NCBI GenBank assembly: GCA_036505635.1
Contig: DASXTC010000037.1
Span: forward strand, 97,570-161,569
DNA from: DASXTC01 sp036505635
GTDB lineage: Bacteria; Acidobacteriota; Polarisedimenticolia; JACPZX01; DASXTC01
Direction of reading: 5' to 3'
DNA length: 64,000 nt
Part shown: positions 61,066-64,000 of the stretch, one piece after another
Numbering within the stretch: the stretch's first letter is position 1
Layout: each line of letters begins with the position of its first letter
Program-made: the position numbers and the translations under genes
The notes under the pieces: model-generated
The model's input: the letters and a program-made list of their open reading frames with translations, nothing else
Database searches by the model: none
What the model was told of the DNA's origin: nothing

Positions 61066-62937
61066 TCATTCGGCGTCCTCTGGGGCATGCTCGGCGAGCC
61101 AGTACCGCATGCCGCCCTTGTTGCCGCTCTTCTTCACGAGCCCCCGGGCGTACCGCCGGCCCAGCTCGCGGGTCAGGGCCTTGTCGGCGGTCGCCTTCTT
61201 TCCCGCGCCGGCCTTCATGATTTCGTCCAGCATGAACGGCCGGAACGCGCCTGCCTTGCCGCCCTCGATCAGCAGGCGGTCCACCGTTCCCGAGACGAGC
61301 CGCAGCGATTCAGTAGCGACCAGACGGACGCCCTCCCCCTCTTGAACGTCCTCGATGGAGACAACCAGGTTTCCCGAGGGGCGGTCCCATCTGGTCTTCT
61401 CGTGGACCAGCTCGAAGCCGTCGGCCTCCCGCTGGAGGCCCCACGCCTCGTCCACGACGGACAGGATGTCGGACGCTCCCCTGATGCGGTAGCGCACGTC
61501 ATCGGCCGGGCGTTCCTTGCTGGGCTTCGCCAGGTGGTGTGACACGATGGCGCCGGAGTCGTAGTCCTTCAGCCGGGCAAGCTCGGCGAAGAGATCGCGC
61601 ATCGCGCTGTTGGAGTTTTCGTCTCCGCGGTGGCATCTCACCAGCGAATCGATCATCACGAAGTCAGGCCGGAAACTCTCGACCGCTCCGAACAGCATGA
61701 GCCGGTCGGCTGGGTCGCCCAGGTCGAGCGATGCCTGACAGTGGTACGCAAGCGGAAGGACCTTCGCCGCGTCTGTGTCCAGATTCAAAGCCCGGAGCAG
61801 CTTTCGGATGCGATACCGGACGAGTCGCGGGGAGTTTTCCAGGTCAACGACCATGACGCGGTAGGGGCCGCCGGCCACGGGCAGCACGGCCAGGAAGTCA
61901 TGGGGGACCACGAGCGCGAGGGCCAGGTCCGCGAGCAGCCACGACTTACCGATGCCCGGCTCACCGGCCACCACCACGATCTCGCCTCGCGCCAGCAACG
62001 GCTCGATCACCCACGGTGGCGCCTCGGGTGGCGCGCAGAGAAGCGCGCCGATGTCGAGGGCCGCTGATAGTTCGCGTACCGGCTTCGCGTCGTCTGCGGG
62101 CTGCTCCGGCACGGCGGATGCGGCCGGATACCGCTGATATGCGCGGATGACTTTCGCGCGGGCCGCCTCTGCCGGGAATGGTGGGGCGCAGTTCTCCGCG
62201 GCTTCCGTCACAATCCGTTCGACCAGTTCCTGCGGCACGTCGGCGCGGCGCAGCTTGCACACCAGCCGGAAGAGATTCCGGTCTCTCTGGCCTTCGGGGA
62301 CACCGGCCAGCACGCCCGCGGTGTCCAGGCGCTCGGGCTTCGCGCCGTTTCCGGAGGTGACCACCTTCTCACGGTGGATCCCCAAGTTGATGAAGTCGGC
62401 CAGGTCGTGGCGGGGGCCGTCGTTGTGTAGCAGCCGGCATGGTGCGCCCCGCTTCACGTTCATCGTGTCCGGCACCCGCATGATGCGAGCCACCTCGCAC
62501 ACGGCCGGATCGGATCCGAGGTTGTCCGCGATGCCGCGCAGCACTCCCTCTACGCTGGCGATCTGGCCTTCGCCTTCGATCAGGATGGGTTCCTTGAGGA
62601 GCCACCAGACATGCAGCCGGCCGGGGCTCGACTCGATCTCGATGGTGGGCCTCAGAGGGAAGGTCGGTACCTTCGCCACGGCCTCCGGCGAGTCGCAGTC
62701 GGCCCACACCGCCGGGATCTCCTGAACGTCTTCCTTCGTGCCTGACTCGCGCAGCCGGGTCCCGGCGCCGAAGTAGACATCGATCTTGCCGTCCAGCGAC
62801 CGGGCGTACCTCTCAGCATCGTTCACGGTGGGGAAAAAACGGATCGCGTGTCGTCCGGGCGGGAGGGGCCGGATCTCGATCAGACCTTCGCAGCCGGTGA
62901 AGATGTCTCCCAGGACGGTCTTCGCCTCGCCAGTCAC
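61066..62937 (-). CDS. Replication protein: RepB-type primase, PriCT-like segment and RepA-like ATPase
   Basis: The 623-aa product has an archaeo-eukaryotic-type primase region (HAIRFFPTVNDAERYARSLD; AVWADCDSPEA with the D-x-D metal site; SSPGRLHVWWLL). A PriCT-like helical part follows (EGQRDRNLFRLVCKLRRADV). A RecA-like AAA_25 ATPase ends it (Walker A VVVAGEPGIGKSWLL, Walker B PDFVMIDSLVR, then IVSHHLAK). It would prime and unwind at the adjacent repeat array. The GTG start overlaps the upstream gene as GTGA. It is unrelated to the element 1 replication protein. Confidence 0.88.
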   Translation of the reverse strand: MTGEAKTVLGDIFTGCEGLIEIRPLPPGRHAIRFFPTVNDAERYARSLDGKIDVYFGAGTRLRESGTKEDVQEIPAVWADCDSPEAVAKVPTFPLRPTIEIESSPGRLHVWWLLKEPILIEGEGQIASVEGVLRGIADNLGSDPAVCEVARIMRVPDTMNVKRGAPCRLLHNDGPRHDLADFINLGIHREKVVTSGNGAKPERLDTAGVLAGVPEGQRDRNLFRLVCKLRRADVPQELVERIVTEAAENCAPPFPAEAARAKVIRAYQRYPAASAVPEQPADDAKPVRELSAALDIGALLCAPPEAPPWVIEPLLARGEIVVVAGEPGIGKSWLLADLALALVVPHDFLAVLPVAGGPYRVMVVDLENSPRLVRYRIRKLLRALNLDTDAAKVLPLAYHCQASLDLGDPADRLMLFGAVESFRPDFVMIDSLVRCHRGDENSNSAMRDLFAELARLKDYDSGAIVSHHLAKPSKERPADDVRYRIRGASDILSVVDEAWGLQREADGFELVHEKTRWDRPSGNLVVSIEDVQEGEGVRLVATESLRLVSGTVDRLLIEGGKAGAFRPFMLDEIMKAGAGKKATADKALTRELGRRYARGLVKKSGNKGGMRYWLAEHAPEDAE

Positions 62938-63149
62938 TGGACGCGCTCCGCCGGCACGGCTTCATCGAGATCCCCACCGTGCGGCCGGTCGATCTCCGGG
63001 AGCACGGCGCACAACACGATGCAGGCGCCGAGTAGTGCGTGCTGGGCGCTGTCGAGCTGATCGGCCAGCGGCCCGATCTTCTCAAGGATGCCGTTCGCCG
63101 CCACCTGGAGGATCTTCAGCTCGGCGCAGACGCAGTTCGGCGCGTTCAC
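62934..63149 (-). CDS. Small helical protein preceding the replication gene (element 2)
   Basis: The 71-aa product (VNAPNCVCAELKILQVAANG) is helical with a hydrophobic stretch (LGACIVLCAVLPEI). The GTG at 63149 overlaps the upstream HTH gene's stop as GTGA, which is preferred over the ATG at 63185 that would overlap by 40 bp. It is positional counterpart of the 64-aa protein of element 1. Confidence 0.55.
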   Translation of the reverse strand: MNAPNCVCAELKILQVAANGILEKIGPLADQLDSAQHALLGACIVLCAVLPEIDRPHGGDLDEAVPAERVQ

Positions 63150-63397
63150 CGTCGCCCCGCGTACCACGAGAGGACCGCCGGCCATGAGAATCGAAGTGAT
63201 CGCTTCGGCCGGCGGCCCTCGTGGTGCCGGCCGATGTCGATGCAGGGGAGGCCGGCCGCAACGTCGCGCTCGACCTTGCTCCGGCTCGTCTGGAGGCGGG
63301 CGCAGAGCTGGGCCAGCGTCAACAGGGTGGTCGTCCAGTCGGTCGTGGATGCCGGCGGGACGGGGACGGCTGCGAGGCGTCGGGCGGGGCGGCTCAT
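63146..63397 (-). CDS. AlpA/excisionase-like helix-turn-helix protein (element 2)
   Basis: The 83-aa product has LLTLAQLCARLQTSRSKVER then AAGLPCIDIGRHHEGRRPKR and SLRFSWPAVLSWYAGR, the winged-helix pattern of AlpA/excisionase proteins. ATGA and GTGA overlaps join it to its neighbours. It matches the element 1 gene at 38861-39097 in position and type. Confidence 0.72.
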   Translation of the reverse strand: MSRPARRLAAVPVPPASTTDWTTTLLTLAQLCARLQTSRSKVERDVAAGLPCIDIGRHHEGRRPKRSLRFSWPAVLSWYAGRR

Positions 63398-63642
63398 GAC
63401 GCCTCGAATCCCGGGATCAGCTCCCGCAGAACAGCGTCGAGGCGCGATGCGTCGGCTTCCCGGACAGCGGCGATCTGCCGGTCCAACCGCCGCCAACCTT
63501 CTGCCTCCCGGCGGACCTCCCACACGGCGGCCCGGGCAACGGCCCGCACCCCTTCGGGGTCCTGCGTGGAGACGATCCGACATTCGGTGCCCCCGGAGGG
63601 ATCCCCGGCTCCGGGGCGGTAGATCAGGACGGCCTCGACCAT
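63394..63642 (-). CDS. Hypothetical protein upstream of the HTH gene (element 2)
   Basis: The 82-aa product (MVEAVLIYRPGAGDPSGGTE) has a strand-rich start and a helical end (WRRLDRQIAAVREADASRLD). No family recognised. It is coupled to the HTH gene by ATGA. Confidence 0.55.
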   Translation of the reverse strand: MVEAVLIYRPGAGDPSGGTECRIVSTQDPEGVRAVARAAVWEVRREAEGWRRLDRQIAAVREADASRLDAVLRELIPGFEAS

Positions 63643-63661
63643 CGGTAGTGCCCTCGCAGGC

Positions 63662-63679
63662 CGGGCCAGAAATGGCCCG
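63662..63679. promoter_or_regulatory. Perfect inverted repeat with GAAA loop
   Basis: CGGGCCA-GAAA-TGGCCCG lies 19 bp upstream of the 82-aa gene and 43 bp after the 87-aa gene. It could be an operator or an RNA hairpin; there is no T-run for a terminator. Confidence 0.4.
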
Positions 63680-63722
63680 TCACTACCTACACGGTCGCGG
63701 AGGGGTGAAACTTAACGCGGGG

Positions 63723-63986
63723 CTACAAAATTCCTTTCGGTGGGGTCCTGCGGAGCATTTTCTGCCGGTAGGAAGTCCAGGGGCTCATGTCCACCTTCCC
63801 GGCCGCGTCAACATAGCCGAGGATGCGGCAGATGTCGGCCGGCTTGCGGCCCTCGATGAAAAGCGCCCGGACCATCTTGTCCCGGTCGGTCAGCCCTTCG
63901 TTGGCATAGATCCACGCCCTCTGAACCCGCAACAGGTCACGCGCGATGACCTCCGCCTCGGGGGTCGCCTCGGGCTCCGCGATCAT
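63723..63986 (-). CDS. Hypothetical protein with possible HTH at the right edge
   Basis: The 87-aa product (MIAEPEATPEAEVIARDLLR) has GRKPADICRILGYVDAAGKV, which could be a helix-turn-helix. The ATG at 63986 would overlap, as ATGA, the stop of a gene entering from the right (only five codons of it visible), consistent with the four-base coupling used through this operon. Confidence 0.5.
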   Translation of the reverse strand: MIAEPEATPEAEVIARDLLRVQRAWIYANEGLTDRDKMVRALFIEGRKPADICRILGYVDAAGKVDMSPWTSYRQKMLRRTPPKGIL

Positions 63987-64000
63987 CGGGGGGCACTCGT

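Larger units (their letters stand above)
55000..64000. mobile_element. Integrated element 2 (left part, runs off right edge)
   Basis: The region begins at the 5' side of tRNA-Pro(GGG) with a tyrosine integrase and continues with cargo genes and a leftward operon of regulators, a primase-ATPase and the A-B-C genes shared with element 1. Relative to element 1 the core is inverted with respect to the integrase. The right attachment site is beyond the window. It has no structural or conjugation genes in the visible 9 kb. Confidence 0.8.

Overview
The window is GC-rich DNA from a Gram-negative bacterium. Lipopolysaccharide transport genes, a long-form ribosome hibernation factor, a DUF1844 protein, a two-subunit methylmalonyl-CoA mutase and DUF4388/TPR proteins together suggest Acidobacteriota or a neighbouring uncultured lineage. 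That placement is inference; there is no rRNA in the window.

The left 37.6 kb is core chromosome, almost all on the minus strand. From the left edge it holds the start of comEC; a coaX-birA-nadC-valS block; a receiver protein with two CheW-like proteins; methylmalonyl-CoA mutase with two acyl-CoA dehydrogenases; hpf, rpoN, lptB and an LptC-LptA-like fusion; a beta-oxidation trio (enoyl-CoA hydratase, 3-hydroxyacyl-CoA dehydrogenase, thiolase); a DnaC-like ATPase, a sigma-70 factor and dnaK; DUF4388, TPR and DUF1844 proteins; mazG on the plus strand; accA; a CBS/tRNA nucleotidyltransferase, xerD, dtd and murJ; then ssb and an anchored TPR protein.

From 37650 to 47037 lies an integrated element (element 1, about 9.3 kb). 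It is flanked by a perfect 47-bp direct repeat of the 3' half of tRNA-Arg(CCT), and its tyrosine integrase sits next to the restored tRNA. Core genes resume at 47.1-54.8 kb: a TPR protein, apt, acylphosphatase, a receiver-PilZ protein, pcm, surE and a DUF2007-like protein. They are interrupted at 50.3-52.7 kb by an accessory patch with a toxin-antitoxin-like pair, an RHH protein and an FRG-domain protein, next to tRNA-Pro(CGG). A second element (element 2) starts beside tRNA-Pro(GGG) at about 55.0 kb and runs off the right edge.

The main discovery is that elements 1 and 2 are relatives. They differ in integrase, tRNA target and replication module: DUF3854-like plus SF3 helicase in element 1, RepB-type primase plus RecA-like ATPase in element 2. 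They share a compact operon A-B-C: a 168-aa protein identical in length in both, a protein with a shared C-terminal domain, and a coiled-coil protein. The operon follows a conserved upstream regulatory block and is followed by a conserved GC-rich 80-nt segment that I cannot assign to a gene. In both elements, repeats with a GTCCG core lie directly downstream of the replication gene and look like an origin. No capsid, conjugation or known defence gene is visible, so a phage-satellite-like or plasmid-like integrative element with an undescribed core operon is the best reading.
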